Positions 51,217 to 59,378 of a DNA stretch of 64,000 nucleotides are shown one piece after another. Within the stretch, counting starts at the first letter, position 1. The number at the start of each line of letters is the position of its first letter. Made by a program: the position numbers and the translations under genes. Source of the DNA: Streptomyces sp. 840.1 (lineage in GTDB: Bacteria > Actinomycetota > Actinomycetes > Streptomycetales > Streptomycetaceae); the NCBI RefSeq assembly GCF_003751445.1, contig NZ_RJUU01000001.1, forward strand, positions 5,446,001 to 5,510,000, given 5' to 3'. Under the pieces are notes generated by a model. It was given only the letters and a program-made list of their open reading frames with translations, had not been told where the DNA came from and searched no databases.

Positions 51217-52821
51217 TCAGGCCTGTGCCCGCGCCACCGCTGATGCCCCGGAACGGGGCATCAGCAGGGTGGTCACGAACGTGACGGCCGCCCACGCGCC
51301 CGCACCGGCCGCGATCGAGAGAAGCACGGAAACCTCGCCCCCGGCAGCCAGCAGGCCGGCAAGCACGACACCGTTCAGCAGACCGGTGGCCGTGCCGGCA
51401 GCCGTGTGCCACGGCGCCCTGCGGACCACCGCCCCGACGGCCCTGCGCACCCCCATGCCGGTGAAGAACAGCGCGGGCACGCCGAGTACGGCGGTCAGCA
51501 ACGCCGTCCACCACGGCGACGGGGGCCACAGGAGCAGGAACACGACGGCGAGCACCGTGCAGAGCATCGCCATGAGGAGCAGGCCGGTGTCCGCCGGCGT
51601 CTTGTCGTCCGCCGCGACGGTCGGCGCCCCCATGTAAGCCGCCGCCAGGGCGACCAGGAAGACCGGTACGCACAGGGACAGGGTCCAGACCGGGGACCAG
51701 CCGGTCAGCAGGGCGAACTGGGACCACAGGGCGCCGGTGGCGAGCAGCCCGCTCCAGGCCGACACCCGTCCGGCCCCCGGCACCGCCTTCGGGTGGGCCG
51801 GAGTTCCGACCGGCTCCGGCACGGTGGGCGTGGCGGCCTGGAGCGAGGCGTCCGGCGTCTGCGGAGCGGGCTGCCTCGGCGCCTCCGGCGGGGACGGCTG
51901 CGGGGGCCCGGCCTGCGGTATGCGCGGGGCGTCGACCGTCGGGGCGGCGGCGAGCTCACGCACTCCGGGGGTTACGTCCCCGGGACCCTCCAGCGCCCCG
52001 CGCAGGCGCTCGGACACCTCGTCGGCCGTGGCGGGCCGGTGGTCGGGATCCTTGCGCAGCAGCGAGATGACCAAGTGGTCGAGAGCGGCCGGAACCCCGG
52101 GACGCAGACGCCGCACCGGTTCCGGTGTCCCGTTGAGGTGCTGGGACAGTACCGACCACCCCGCCCCCTCGAACGGCGGTCTGCCCGCGAGGAGTTCGTA
52201 CAGCAGACAGCCCAGCGAGTAGAGGTCGCTGCGCCCGTCGAGCGTGCGGTCGCCGCGTACCTGCTCGGGTGACATGTAGGCGGGTGTGCCGATCGTCGCA
52301 CCGGTGCCCGTGAGCCCGGTCCCGGACTCCTCGATCAGCCGCGCGATACCGAAGTCGCAGATCTTCAGGTCGAGTTCGCCGTCCCCGTACACCATGACGT
52401 TCGCCGGCTTGATGTCCCGGTGGACGACGCCTGCCCGGTGGGCGGCCGCGAGGCCGGCGCAGATCTGCAGCCCCCAGGCCACCACCGACTCGACGCTCCG
52501 CTGCTCCGTGGCGGTGAACGAGGCCATGGACCGGCCGGGGACCAGCTCCATGACCAGGAACAGCACCTGGTGCCCGGCGACGGCGGCCTCGCCGTGGTCA
52601 TGGATGGTCACGATGCGGGGGTGGGTCAGACGCGCGGTCGCCCGTGCCTCCTGGCGGAACCGCGCGGCCGACTGGCTCGTCGTGAGGGGGCTCTGCGTGA
52701 TGACCTTGACGGCCACGTCACGGTCGAGCCGTGAGTCGACGGCCCGCCACACCTGGCCCATACCGCCGGCCCCGAGCATCTCCACCAGCCGGTAGCGGCT
52801 TTCGAGCACCTCTCCGCGCAC
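51217..52821 (-). CDS. Membrane Ser/Thr protein kinase (PknB-type catalytic domain)
   Basis: 534 residues, GTG 52821 with AAGGGGGG seven bases upstream. The kinase domain 8-265 is intact: LGAGGMGQVW, Lys39, HRDIKPANVMV, DFGIAR and GTPAYMSPEQ. A Pro/Ala-rich linker (about 285-345) joins it to four or five membrane helices at the C-terminus. No PASTA or other extracellular sensor domain follows, so signals must come through the membrane part or the cytosol. Convergent with msrB. No phosphatase is nearby. Confidence 0.9.
   Translation of the reverse strand: MRGEVLESRYRLVEMLGAGGMGQVWRAVDSRLDRDVAVKVITQSPLTTSQSAARFRQEARATARLTHPRIVTIHDHGEAAVAGHQVLFLVMELVPGRSMASFTATEQRSVESVVAWGLQICAGLAAAHRAGVVHRDIKPANVMVYGDGELDLKICDFGIARLIEESGTGLTGTGATIGTPAYMSPEQVRGDRTLDGRSDLYSLGCLLYELLAGRPPFEGAGWSVLSQHLNGTPEPVRRLRPGVPAALDHLVISLLRKDPDHRPATADEVSERLRGALEGPGDVTPGVRELAAAPTVDAPRIPQAGPPQPSPPEAPRQPAPQTPDASLQAATPTVPEPVGTPAHPKAVPGAGRVSAWSGLLATGALWSQFALLTGWSPVWTLSLCVPVFLVALAAAYMGAPTVAADDKTPADTGLLLMAMLCTVLAVVFLLLWPPSPWWTALLTAVLGVPALFFTGMGVRRAVGAVVRRAPWHTAAGTATGLLNGVVLAGLLAAGGEVSVLLSIAAGAGAWAAVTFVTTLLMPRSGASAVARAQA
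51240..51264 (+). terminator. Terminator of murC-msrB inside the kinase 3' end
   Basis: ctgatgccccg (51240-51250) and its exact complement (51254-51264), three-base loop, 37 bases past the msrB stop. It also lies in the kinase coding region (LMPRSGAS). Confidence 0.65.
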
Positions 52822-52953
52822 CGGGCGCCCCCCTTCGATCGTCGTGTCCGGGGCGTTGCACCCGGCGGCGCGCCCCTCGGCTCCCGGGGCAGAAGCCTAC
52901 GCAGCGACCGGCCCGGAAACCCGCCGGGCCGCAGAGATCCCCCCGTGCGAAGC

Positions 52954-53412
52954 TCAGGCCTCGTCGGTCTCCGGCTTCAGCAGCGGGTGCACCACACCGG
53001 GGAAGACCCGGGCCCGCACGACCTCCTCGGCCGAACCGCCCTGGATCACCGTCTCCGCCACACCCCAGGGCCGCCCAGGCAGCTCGACGAGCAGCGTGTA
53101 CGAGGCCGGGCAGCCGGTGCACTCGTAGCGGTCGACCCAGGTCTCCACCTCGGTGGCGCTTCCCGGGTACCGCGCCACGTGCCGGTGCCGGGCGTGGCAG
53201 CGCTCGCACGTCTCGCCGGGCTCACAGGTGCCGCCGCACGGACACGGCACGTCGAAGGACTCCGCCGGGCGCCAGCGCTGGGTGAGGACCGCCTCACGGG
53301 TGGCACCCATGTCCTTCATCGCCTTGAGGTTGCGGGCGGCGACGTTGTACGACTCACCGGTCGCGGCCATCCGGTCCCGGATCACGTCCTTGCGCCCACG
53401 GTTCGTCGTCAT
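52954..53412 (-). CDS. Hypothetical Cys-rich zinc-binding-like protein
   Basis: 152 residues, ATG 53412 with AGGAGG six bases upstream. The N-terminal helix pattern KDVIRDRMAATGESYNVAARNL resembles short DNA-associated helices seen in several Streptomyces proteins. The centre has CPCGG, CEPGETCERC and later ECTGC, enough for one or two zinc sites, and an Arg/His-rich stretch (CHARHRHVARY). No known family assigned. Confidence 0.7.
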   Translation of the reverse strand: MTTNRGRKDVIRDRMAATGESYNVAARNLKAMKDMGATREAVLTQRWRPAESFDVPCPCGGTCEPGETCERCHARHRHVARYPGSATEVETWVDRYECTGCPASYTLLVELPGRPWGVAETVIQGGSAEEVVRARVFPGVVHPLLKPETDEA

Positions 53413-53528
53413 CTGTTCCTCCTGGGGTTCACGCAGCCCGCCAGGTGGCCCACGAGATCGGTAGGCCCCAGGTTACCGGGCGCGGCGAGGCGCCCGCGAC
53501 ACCCGGGACCGCCTACGGCCGGCGGACC

Positions 53529-55991
53529 TCAGCCCCGCCGGACGCGGCCCGCGAGCCGCCTGCCCAGCCGGCCCAGGGTGCCCTGGCTGCGGCGGTTCCA
53601 GTCCCGGAAGGCCTCCGCCCGGCCGCTGCTGCCGGAGCGGCCAACGGCCTCCTCCACGGCCGCCACCCCTCCGGCGGGCAGCGCGCGCACGGCGGGGCGC
53701 AGCACCTCCTCCAGCAGGGCGGCGGTGGTCCGGCTCCACTCGGCCCCGGCGTGCGGATGAGCCGTCCACACGGCGAAGCAGCCGGCCGCGTAGCCGGGGT
53801 CGGCGGCCAGCCGGGCCCGGACGTCGGGGCCGTGCGCGGCCCGGTCGTACGCGGCGATCAGGTCCGCGTCGCCGCTGTGCGCGAGGGCGTACAGCTCGGC
53901 CTCCGGCCCGTCCGGGGCGAGCAGCCGCCCGGCCAGGGCGCCGAACGCGTGGCCCAGCACCTCCGGCTCGACCGGCTCGGCGCCCGGCCGCAGCGCGCGG
54001 ACCCGCTGGGCCCACTCCGGCTCCGCCTCCCCGGACCGCAGCTCGCGGGCGAAGTCCAGTAGCAGCAGGGCCCCGCGCTCCCGGCCCGTGATCTCCTGCG
54101 GGAACCCGCGCAGCAGGTCATGGGCGAGCCGGGGCGCCTCCTCGTCGTCGGCGGGGGCGTTCAGGGCGGCGGCGACCAGGTGCGACCAGGTGCCGGCCGT
54201 CCGGTGGGCGTCCGAGGTCGCGGTCTCCAGCAGCAGCCGGGCCTCGCCCACCGTGGGAGCGCCCTCCTCCCAGACCAGGCCCACCGCCGTGCGCAGCACC
54301 AGTGGCTCCGCGAACGGCGACATCCCGGCGGCCCGCAGGACCCGCTGCACCGCCGCCACCCGGTCGTCGCCGCAGGCCGCCTTGGCCTCGGGCGCCTCGG
54401 CGCACATCCGCAAATGCGGCAACAGCTGAGAACCGGTGAACGGTAGCGCCACCCGGCCCAGCAGCCGTTCCGCCCCGGCGGGGTCCTGCGGCGCGATCCG
54501 GTCCAGCGCGCCGAGCAGCGCCGTACGCACGTCGAACTGCTCGTCCATCAGCTCCAGCAGCGCGGGCGCCCAGCCCGGCGGGTCCTGCACGTCCGCGAGC
54601 AGGGCGGGCGCCAGCCGTCGTACGACGCCGGGCAGCAGGTCCGCGCAGTCCACGTCGAGCAGCCGGGCCACCCGCAGCAGCTGCACGGTGCGGGCCACGT
54701 CCAGACCGGTCCCCGTGCCGCTCAGCTCGGTGACGATCTCCGGGCCGAGCACCGCGGCGACGGCCGTGCCCTCCGGTCCGCTGAAGGCCGTGCGGCCGGG
54801 CAGCTCGACGGAGCCGTTCCCGCCGCGTACCGCCTCCGTCACCAGCATCGCGGCCAGCGGAGCCGTGGTCGTCGCGGGGGAGCGGCCGTCCAGTGCGGCG
54901 AACAGCCGCCCCGCCGCGTCGAACTCGGCCCCGGTGCGGTCGTCGACGCCCGCCGAGGTCAGGGCGTCGACCAGCTGCCGGGTGCGCTTCGCGTCCAGCG
55001 CGTAGGGGCGCTCGGCGGCCCAGCCGGCCGCTGCGGCACGCTCGTTCGGCCCCAGCGCGATCCCGGCGCACAGGGCGGTCACCGCGACCGGCCCGGCGGC
55101 GAACGGCTCGCCGGGCAGCTCGGCCGCCTCCCGGAACAGCTCCGGCGTACGGCTCCGCCAGATCCGGGCCGCGGTCTCGGCCCAGGCGTCGTCCACGGTC
55201 GCCTCCGGGCGGGGACCGGTGCAGGTGTGCACCCGGAAACCGGGTCCTGACAGCTCGTGGGCGTCCTGCGGCAGCACGCCGACGACACGCTGCGGGGCGC
55301 GCTGCGGGTGGCGGGTGTACGTGGTGAAGGTCAGCCGTTCGGCGCTCTCCGGGGGCAGGACTGCGGCGGCCAGCGCGATCCACCGGGCCACGTCCGCGCT
55401 CTGCCGCTCGACGAGCACGACCTTCGGGAAGTCGGCCGACTCGCTCAGCCCGCGCAGATCGGCCAGCACGCCCGCGAGCCAGGGGCCCCGGGAGACGGCG
55501 AAGTCGTTGAGCCCCTCACGGTCGGCGGCGCGGCCCGTCGCTGCGGAGAGCGCGGAGAGCGCGGTGACCGGGTCGACCGCCGGCACCCGGTCCGGTGTCA
55601 CGGCGGCCCAGCGCGCCGAGCGGCAGGCGGTGATCGGGAGCATCCCGCCCGGCAGCCGGGTACCGGCGGGGAGGTGGACCGCGTGGGCGTGGAAGCGCAG
55701 CGAGGACAGCTGCGCGGTGCGCACCGGCACGGTCCGGGCGAGCAGGTGGCTGCCGTCGGACAGGACGCTGAAGCTGAACGATTCGGGCAGTGCGCGCAGC
55801 GCGTTCTCGGTGACCTGACGGGCGGTGCCGGCCGGCGGCTCGTAGGCCAGGAGCGGACCGCCCTCGGTCAGCACCGCCGCAGGTATCGCCGCGTCAACCG
55901 CGGTGAAACGGGCGGGTATCTCCGCGTCCTCGCCGCTCTCGGGTCCGTCCCCGGCCGTTGCGGAGGTGTAGTGCAACTGCGCGAGGCTCAT
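53529..55991 (-). CDS. GTPase-associated protein 1 (GAP1)-type protein
   Basis: 820 residues from ATG 55991 (MSLAQLHYTSAT; AAGAGAG upstream). The opening and the following region (ALRALPESFSFSVLSDGS, LARTVPVRTAQ..., VVLPPESAERLTFTTYTRHP) match what I know as the GAP1 N-terminal domains, named for their occurrence with conflict-system GTPases. The second half is long, Ala/Leu/Arg-rich and helical, HEAT-like, without catalytic motifs. No GTPase, trypsin-like or toxin gene lies beside it, so this is an orphan copy. Identification rests on memory of the family start, not a search. Confidence 0.6.
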   Translation of the reverse strand: MSLAQLHYTSATAGDGPESGEDAEIPARFTAVDAAIPAAVLTEGGPLLAYEPPAGTARQVTENALRALPESFSFSVLSDGSHLLARTVPVRTAQLSSLRFHAHAVHLPAGTRLPGGMLPITACRSARWAAVTPDRVPAVDPVTALSALSAATGRAADREGLNDFAVSRGPWLAGVLADLRGLSESADFPKVVLVERQSADVARWIALAAAVLPPESAERLTFTTYTRHPQRAPQRVVGVLPQDAHELSGPGFRVHTCTGPRPEATVDDAWAETAARIWRSRTPELFREAAELPGEPFAAGPVAVTALCAGIALGPNERAAAAGWAAERPYALDAKRTRQLVDALTSAGVDDRTGAEFDAAGRLFAALDGRSPATTTAPLAAMLVTEAVRGGNGSVELPGRTAFSGPEGTAVAAVLGPEIVTELSGTGTGLDVARTVQLLRVARLLDVDCADLLPGVVRRLAPALLADVQDPPGWAPALLELMDEQFDVRTALLGALDRIAPQDPAGAERLLGRVALPFTGSQLLPHLRMCAEAPEAKAACGDDRVAAVQRVLRAAGMSPFAEPLVLRTAVGLVWEEGAPTVGEARLLLETATSDAHRTAGTWSHLVAAALNAPADDEEAPRLAHDLLRGFPQEITGRERGALLLLDFARELRSGEAEPEWAQRVRALRPGAEPVEPEVLGHAFGALAGRLLAPDGPEAELYALAHSGDADLIAAYDRAAHGPDVRARLAADPGYAAGCFAVWTAHPHAGAEWSRTTAALLEEVLRPAVRALPAGGVAAVEEAVGRSGSSGRAEAFRDWNRRSQGTLGRLGRRLAGRVRRG

Positions 55992-56132
55992 GCGTCGGCT
56001 CTCTTCGTCCCTGCCATGAAGGTCCCCTGCCACCCGCACCCGCCGTCCGTGGTGGCAGCGCCGACCCGGCTGAGCGACGACCCCGGCGGGGAGAGTTCCG
56101 CAGTCGCTGGGGCGACGCTATCAAGTCCCCGC

Positions 56133-56276
56133 GTGCCCTTGCCGCGAGAAGGAGGCATCCCCGTCCGGCCGGCGGCGGCTCTCACCGCCGCCGACTGGGA
56201 CGAGCACCTGCCGTACCTCGGTACCAGCTATCCCGCGTGGGAGTTCGAGAAGTGGCGGGAGGACGCTCAGCCCTGA
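56133..56276 (+). CDS. Possible small protein
   Basis: 47 residues from GTG 56133. The C-terminal 30 (AADWDEHLPYLGTSYPAWEF then EKWRED) are Trp/Tyr/acid-rich and look protein-like rather than random. GAAGGAGG at 56149 has no start codon after it at usual spacing. It runs 10 bases into the convergent DUF397 gene. It may be a real microprotein or a relic of a longer gene. Confidence 0.3.
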   Translation: MPLPREGGIPVRPAAALTAADWDEHLPYLGTSYPAWEFEKWREDAQP

Positions 56277-56515
56277 ACGGCGTAGCCGACGAACCGGGTC
56301 CAGGCGGCGGGGGAGAGGGCGAGCTGCGGGCCCGCTCCGACCTTGGAGTCGCGGATGTGGACGGTGGTGGGGCAGGTGGCGACCTCTACGCAGTCGTCCC
56401 CGGAGCCGCTGCTGTAGCTGGACTTGTGCCAGGACAGGGCGACCTCGACGCAGCTGTCGCCGTCGCCGCCGCTGTAGCTGCTCTTGAACCAGGCCAGTTC
56501 TGTGGTGCTGCTCAT
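56267..56515 (-). CDS. DUF397 small regulatory protein with two repeats
   Basis: 82 residues. Two tandem copies of the DUF397 core, W-FKSSYSGGDGDSCVEVA and W-HKSSYSSGSGDDCVEVA, then HIRDSK and a C-terminal WTRFVGYA. Most DUF397 proteins have one copy in about 65 residues, so the first is a duplication. These acidic proteins pair with WhiJ-like XRE regulators and seem to antagonise them. Overlaps the XRE gene by four bases (ATGA). Confidence 0.9.
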   Translation of the reverse strand: MSSTTELAWFKSSYSGGDGDSCVEVALSWHKSSYSSGSGDDCVEVATCPTTVHIRDSKVGAGPQLALSPAAWTRFVGYAVQG

Positions 56516-57324
56516 AACGCTCCTCGCATCTGCCGCAGCAGGCTCAAGGAGTCCTCCAGGGAGAGAGCCTGCGAACGCATCCTGGCATATCGCATTTGGA
56601 GCATGCTCACCACTTTGGGATCGGAGATGAACTGGCCGCTCTCCTGGCCCTCGCAGTAACCGAACCAGCGGTTCTCCGGGGTCTCCAGAAGTCGCATCGG
56701 GCCGCCCAGCCCCGCGTGCCGCTCCCGCATCACCGGCATGATCTGAATCTCGACGTTCCGCAGCGAGGCAAGCTCCAGCAGGTGGTCGATCAGCTCGGCG
56801 GTGACGGCCTTGCCGCCGAGGCCGCGCAGCAGCAGATGCTCCTCCAGGATGAAGCTGTAGGCGGTGTTGGGCCGCTGCAACAGCTCCTGGCGCTCCAGCC
56901 GGGCTGCCAACTGCGTCTCGATCTGCTCGTCACCCATGAGCGGCAGTTGCTCGGTGAACAGCGTCCGTGCGTATGCCTCGGTCTGCAACAGCCCCGGGAT
57001 CAACCGGCATTCGTACGTGTAGAGGGCGATCGCCTCCTGCTCCAGCTGTGCCCACTGGCGGAACCAGTTGGCCAGCCCCGGCCGCCGCGACAGGTGCTTC
57101 GCCGCCGCCTTCAGTACCCCCAGGCCGTCGAGCACGGACTCGGCCCGCTCGACGAAGAGCGGCGGCGGAAACCGGCGGCCCTGCTCGATCGAGGCGACCA
57201 TCGGCACCGAGTACCGCACCATCGGGGCGAACTGCTCCTGCGTCAGCCCGGCCCGTTTACGCAGGACCTTGAGTACCTCCCCGAACGACTTGAGGCTCTC
57301 CGAGTACTCGGGTTCGTCGGTCAC
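56512..57324 (-). CDS. XRE-family regulator with DUF5753 (WhiJ-like)
   Basis: 270 residues, GTG 57324. Helix-turn-helix at 14-70 (GEVLKVLRKRAGLTQEQFAPMV...SVPMVASIEQGRR), then the DUF5753 ligand/partner domain (ANWFRQWAQLEQEAIALYTYE, IPGLLQTEAYARTL, GGKAVTAELIDHLLELA). Such proteins repress developmental or antibiotic genes and are released by their DUF397 partner. The divergent palindrome cluster upstream is the probable autoregulatory site. Confidence 0.92.
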   Translation of the reverse strand: MTDEPEYSESLKSFGEVLKVLRKRAGLTQEQFAPMVRYSVPMVASIEQGRRFPPPLFVERAESVLDGLGVLKAAAKHLSRRPGLANWFRQWAQLEQEAIALYTYECRLIPGLLQTEAYARTLFTEQLPLMGDEQIETQLAARLERQELLQRPNTAYSFILEEHLLLRGLGGKAVTAELIDHLLELASLRNVEIQIMPVMRERHAGLGGPMRLLETPENRWFGYCEGQESGQFISDPKVVSMLQMRYARMRSQALSLEDSLSLLRQMRGAL

Positions 57325-57381
57325 GTGCGGCCACCTTTCGCGTACTGTCCCCGATCCGCAACCCGCCCATGGTCACGCATC

Positions 57382-57441
57382 GTTACGCATACTGTCCACG
57401 CTCCGTACCCGTACGCTGACCGAGCGTACGGGTTGCGTAAC
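57382..57441. promoter_or_regulatory. Nested inverted repeats, candidate operator
   Basis: Outer arms gttacgca (57382-57389) and tgcgtaac (57434-57441) enclose a perfect 11-bp inverted repeat, acccgtacgct (57407-57417) and agcgtacgggt (57423-57433), with a five-base spacer. In addition the direct repeat cgYRtactgtccMcg occurs near 57338 and 57386. All of this lies in the 153 bases between the divergent XRE and HATPase genes, fitting binding by the WhiJ-like protein. Confidence 0.6.
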
Positions 57442-57477
57442 TGGTCGCCGAGGTCTCCGCCGAACAGGCTGACCCGC

Positions 57478-57939
57478 ATGGAAGCACCCGTCACCCCCCA
57501 CCGGCCGCGCACCGAGAGGCTGTTCGTGCAGCGGTTCAGCTCCACCCCCCGAGGGGCCCGGCTCGCCCGCAGGCTCGCCGTTCACCAGCTGCATGTCTGG
57601 GGCATCCCGTACCGCTCGGACGTGTCCTGCACCGCCGCGCTGCTTGTGGCCGAGCTGGCGGCCAACGCGGTGACCCACGGTCGCGTACCGGGAAGGGACT
57701 TCGAGCTGCTGCTCGGCATGACCGCCGGATGCCCGGGGGTGCTCGGCAGGCTCAGGATCGAGGTGTCCGACACCCGGGGCGAGCGCCGCCCGCCCGGCCC
57801 CGGGGAGATCGTGAAGCCGCCGCCCGGGTCGGGCGGCGGGTACGGGCTGGTGCTCGTCGAGGCGCTGGCGGACCGGTGGGCGGTGCTGGAGCGCGTACCG
57901 GGCAAGACGGTCGGTGTGGAACTGGACCTGGTGTACTGA
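57478..57939 (+). CDS. Anti-sigma-factor-like ATP-binding protein (HATPase_c_2)
   Basis: 153 residues, ATG 57478. N-box LVAELAANAVTHG, VSDTRGERRP as G1-like box and GSGGGYGLVLVEALADRW as the lid/G2 region identify the SpoIIAB/RsbW-like GHKL fold without a sensor domain. Together with the divergent XRE and DUF397 genes it reproduces the three-family set of whiJ/abaA loci. It may sequester a sigma factor or only use the fold. Confidence 0.9.
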   Translation: MEAPVTPHRPRTERLFVQRFSSTPRGARLARRLAVHQLHVWGIPYRSDVSCTAALLVAELAANAVTHGRVPGRDFELLLGMTAGCPGVLGRLRIEVSDTRGERRPPGPGEIVKPPPGSGGGYGLVLVEALADRWAVLERVPGKTVGVELDLVY

Positions 57940-57962
57940 GCCCGGCTGCCGTGCCGGCCCGG

Positions 57963-58583
57963 TTACTCGAAGCGGGAGGTGTCGCCCGCGCCCCGGCGTA
58001 CGATCTCCAGCTCGCCGCTGGAGAAGTCGATGACGGTGGTCGGCTCGGTGCCGCAGTCGCCGGAGTCGACCACGACGTCCACCTCGTGGTCGAGGCGCTC
58101 CTTGATCTCCCAGCCCTGGGTCATCGGCTCCGGCTCGTCCGGCAGGAGCAGGGTGCTGGAGAGCAGCGGCTCGCCGAGTTCCTCCAGGAGGGCCTGGACG
58201 ACGGCGTGGTCGGGGATGCGGACGCCAACGGTCTTCTTCTTCGGGTGCAGCAGCTGGCGCGGCACCTCCTTCGTCGCCGGAAGGATGAAGGTGTACTGGC
58301 CGGGGGTCGCCGCCTTGATCGTGCGGAACACGTCGTTGTCGATCTGCACGAACTGCCCGAGCTGGGCGAAGTTCTGGCACATGAGCGTGAAGTGATGGCG
58401 GTCGTCGAGGTTGCGGATCGCACGGATGCGGGAGATGCCGTCACGGCTGCCGAGCTGGCATCCCAGCGCGTAGCAGGAGTCCGTCGGATACGCGACGAGC
58501 GCGCCGGAGCGGATGCTGTCGGCCACGTTGCTGATGGTGCGCCGCTGGGGATTTTCGGGGTGTACATCGAAATACTTCGCCAT
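57963..58583 (-). CDS. Sua5/YciO/YrdC-family protein (threonylcarbamoyl-AMP synthase type)
   Basis: 206 residues. YrdC fold with LVAYPTDSCYALGC, RIRAIRNLDDRHHFTLMC, TPGQYTFILPATKEVP and VGVRIPDHAV. It is of the YciO branch length. TsaC/Sua5 makes threonylcarbamoyl-AMP for tRNA t6A37; YciO proteins have weak or different activity, so the exact reaction is uncertain. Divergent from the marR gene across an unusual repeat array. Confidence 0.85.
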   Translation of the reverse strand: MAKYFDVHPENPQRRTISNVADSIRSGALVAYPTDSCYALGCQLGSRDGISRIRAIRNLDDRHHFTLMCQNFAQLGQFVQIDNDVFRTIKAATPGQYTFILPATKEVPRQLLHPKKKTVGVRIPDHAVVQALLEELGEPLLSSTLLLPDEPEPMTQGWEIKERLDHEVDVVVDSGDCGTEPTTVIDFSSGELEIVRRGAGDTSRFE

Positions 58584-58628
58584 CCGCCGAGTCTACGGGC
58601 GCGCGGGCGGTCCGGCCCGTAAGTGGGA

Positions 58629-58700
58629 TGCATCATGCAATTGATGTGCATCATGCACTGATAGTGTGTCATGCACATCAAATGCAGCATGCATACAATC
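58629..58700. repeat. Four phased 18-bp repeats, candidate MarR operator array
   Basis: Units begin at 58629, 58647, 58665 and 58683; each has CATGCA at positions 6-11. Units 1 and 2 both start TGCATCATGCA, an 11-bp palindrome around one base; unit 4 has one change and unit 3 two. An overlapping perfect inverted repeat, ttgatgtgcat (58641-58651) and atgcacatcaa (58671-58681), joins units 1-3. A 10-bp palindrome, tctgtacaga, follows at 58710-58719 next to TATATC. The array is strikingly AT-rich and fills the gap between divergent genes. Confidence 0.85.
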
Positions 58701-58776
58701 CGTGGTATATCTGTACAGAGGGGTGCCCTTCCCGGCAGGGAGGCGGGCCCGCACTCGCAGTCGGAGGAACCCTCGC

Positions 58777-59229
58777 GTGGACATGCCTGTGGACCGGATC
58801 GAGTTCGAGACCATGCTGCTCGGCCGCCATATGAACCTGCTCGCCTCCCGGGGCGGGGGCAGGCTGGACCGGAGTGCCTACATCCTCCTCAGCCGCATCC
58901 AGGTCGAGGGCCCGATGTCCATCGGTGATCTGCGCGACGCCTTCGGCCTCGACGCCTCCACGCTGAACCGGCAGACCGCCGCTATGCTGCGCGCCGGTGT
59001 CGTCGAGCGCATCCCCGACCCGGAGGGCGGCATCGCCCGGAAGTTCGTCATCACGGACGAGGGCACGCACCGCCTGGACCAGGACCGGTCGGAGAACCTG
59101 GACGGCCTCGGGAGGCTGCTGGCCGACTGGACGCCCGAGGAGGCGGCCCAGCTCGCGGACAACCTCGCCCGGCTCAACCGCGACATCGAACGCCTCGACG
59201 GGCGGCCCTGGCCCCGGGACAAGTCCTGA
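58777..59229 (+). CDS. MarR-family transcriptional regulator
   Basis: 150 residues from GTG 58777, eight bases after GGAGGA (ATG 58783 is the alternative). Winged helix: RLDRSAYILLSRIQ, MSIGDLRDAFGLDASTLNRQ as recognition helix, MLRAGVVERIPDPEG as the wing, dimer helices at both ends. It probably represses itself and perhaps the divergent YrdC-type gene by binding the 18-bp repeats. Ligand unknown. Confidence 0.92.
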   Translation: MDMPVDRIEFETMLLGRHMNLLASRGGGRLDRSAYILLSRIQVEGPMSIGDLRDAFGLDASTLNRQTAAMLRAGVVERIPDPEGGIARKFVITDEGTHRLDQDRSENLDGLGRLLADWTPEEAAQLADNLARLNRDIERLDGRPWPRDKS

Positions 59230-59236
59230 TACCGCA

Positions 59237-59262
59237 GCCTTTCGGGGACCTTGCGGAAAGGC
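59237..59262 (+). terminator. Terminator after marR
   Basis: gcctttc (59237-59243) pairs with gaaaggc (59256-59262), seven bases past the stop; short stem. Confidence 0.5.
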
Positions 59263-59286
59263 GCTGATTCGCCATCAATTGTGTGA

Positions 59287-59316
59287 TTGCTCCGCGGTGT
59301 GTTCTCCCCCTAGCGT
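59287..59316 (+). promoter_or_regulatory. Promoter candidate for the secreted cationic protein gene
   Basis: TTGCTC (59287-59292), 18-base spacer, TAGCGT (59311-59316). It sits in an AT-richer patch with caattgtgtgattg just upstream. Confidence 0.4.
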
Positions 59317-59378
59317 GATGGGCGCGCGGACGGCGCCACTCCTGCCGCCCGCCCACGGGGAACGAGGAGGACCACAGC

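Noticed and set aside
58629..58700. Phased AT-rich repeats read as iterons of a replication origin
   Set aside because: No Rep, DnaA-box cluster or partition gene is nearby, and the array lies between divergent genes next to a MarR gene.
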